A stretch of DNA of 64,000 bases, taken from Laburnicola sp. R22_1 (taxonomy: Eukaryota > Ascomycota > Dothideomycetes > Pleosporales > Didymosphaeriaceae). Shown piece after piece: positions 63,500 to 64,000 of the stretch. A program made the position numbers and the translations under genes. Each line of letters opens with the position of its first letter. Positions within the stretch are counted from its first letter, which is position 1. The stretch spans positions 1,736,001 through 1,800,000 of the forward strand of contig JACONQ010000019.1 of the NCBI GenBank assembly GCA_014281115.1, read 5' to 3'. The notes under the pieces were generated by a model. That model ran no database searches. It saw only the letters and a list, made by a program, of their open reading frames with translations, and had not been told where the DNA came from.

Positions 63500-64000
63500 C
63501 AGACTTGTCAACAAGCAAGTCAAGCAAGTTTCGAGCCCGAACTTGACTTGCTTGTATTCCAGCTTCTTAGGAACTTGACTTGCTTGACTTGGGTGAAGTT
63601 TTCGTGCTAATCAGAGTTGTCAACAATCAAACAAAGTCAAATTTAAAGCTCAAATTTTGCTTGTTTGACGATTTCTTAGTGTTGTAGTCTTATTTAATTG
63701 CTTTGACAAGGCTATAGAGGCGGTTTTGTTTGACTTGTTTGTTTGAATTTGAGCAATTTAAGAAGCCTTAAAAGGCGCTTTCTATAGTGTCATAGGCGGC
63801 GGCTCCTCCCAACTTTTTATGCCAAATTCTTCTGTAAGCTTGTTGTCGTCGTACATAGCCGCTGCCTTTGCGCTTGGAGGCTTAAAACCTGCTTAAATTT
63901 ACTGTTGTGTACACACTAAAGCAGCCAATAGCTAGCTGCCTATTTTGCGCCTCTGTGGCTCAAGTATATCGCTAGTGCCTGTAAACACCCGCTCACAATC
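63500..64000 (+). mobile_element. hAT-type ends, one inside another, running off the window
   Basis: CAGACTTGTCAACAAGCAAG at 63500 matches the hAT start at 39609 and interrupts the PKS remnant. At 63612 a second start, CAGAGTTGTCAACAATCAAA, with its own subterminal repeats (TTTGCTTGTTTGACG, GTTTGACTTGTTTGTTTGAA) lies 112 bp inside. Each has short repeated CAAGTCAAG- or CAAACAAAGTC-type motifs. No transposase frame before the edge. Confidence 0.7.

Overview
The window is nuclear DNA of a filamentous ascomycete (Pezizomycotina; a Dothideomycete is my guess, not shown by the sequence). Protein genes have short introns of 46-110 bp with GTAAGT-like donors, there is an intron-bearing tRNA-Ala, and the transposons carry the mark of RIP: C-to-T/G-to-A decay to an A+T-rich state, with TGG and CAG/CAA codons turned into stops.

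Layout. A pogo-type transposase N-terminus (1-188) and an OPT oligopeptide transporter (963-3581) open the window, followed by tRNA-Ala(AGC) at the edge of a strongly A+T-rich block (about 4.4-20.6 kb). That block is a nest. A decayed Ty1/copia element (4695-18072) holds a decayed Fot1-like element (6183-8053) and an intact young copy of its own copia family (9776-16467; identical 282-bp LTRs, TTATC target duplication, one 1713-codon gag-pol frame). A decayed hAT end (from 19216) follows. Then come a unique stretch with a motif recurring about every 131 bp, an unrecognised gene (22499-23740), and a housekeeping run: a MINDY deubiquitinase with a CaaX end, TRM6, ARPC3, RFC3 and an unrecognised gene. 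Next is a divergent pair of secreted enzymes for rhamnogalacturonan I, a PL4 lyase (35631-37700, minus) and a GH105 hydrolase (38347-39453, plus).

A second transposon cluster (39.6-46.6 kb) has a decayed hAT element interrupted by a pogo element at a TA site, then a broken DUF3435 tyrosine recombinase gene (superfamily of Crypton-like and Starship 'captain' recombinases), then a 17-bp minisatellite. After it lie an M24 aminopeptidase with a membrane anchor, a small coiled-coil protein, another A+T-rich strip with a MITE-like repeat, an uncharacterised gene, a Swi5 homologue, a YTP1-like membrane protein, an LPxDIR-motif protein and VPS18. The window ends in a broken highly reducing polyketide synthase remnant (about 60.5-63.5 kb, minus) cut by hAT ends.

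How it fits together. Gene-dense, G+C-balanced blocks alternate with RIP-decayed transposon blocks. Several genes are divergent pairs with short shared promoters (MINDY/TRM6, ARPC3/RFC3, PL4/GH105, SWI5/YTP1). The PL4/GH105 pair is the clearest two-step pathway: the lyase makes unsaturated ends that the GH105 enzyme removes. I saw no CRISPR array, rRNA or replication origin. The most unusual signals are the frame-independent excess of CGTACG and TCGTGCGA in the young copia element, an AT-hook in its integrase tail, and the DUF3435 relic. Exon borders were read by eye from splice signals and reading frame.
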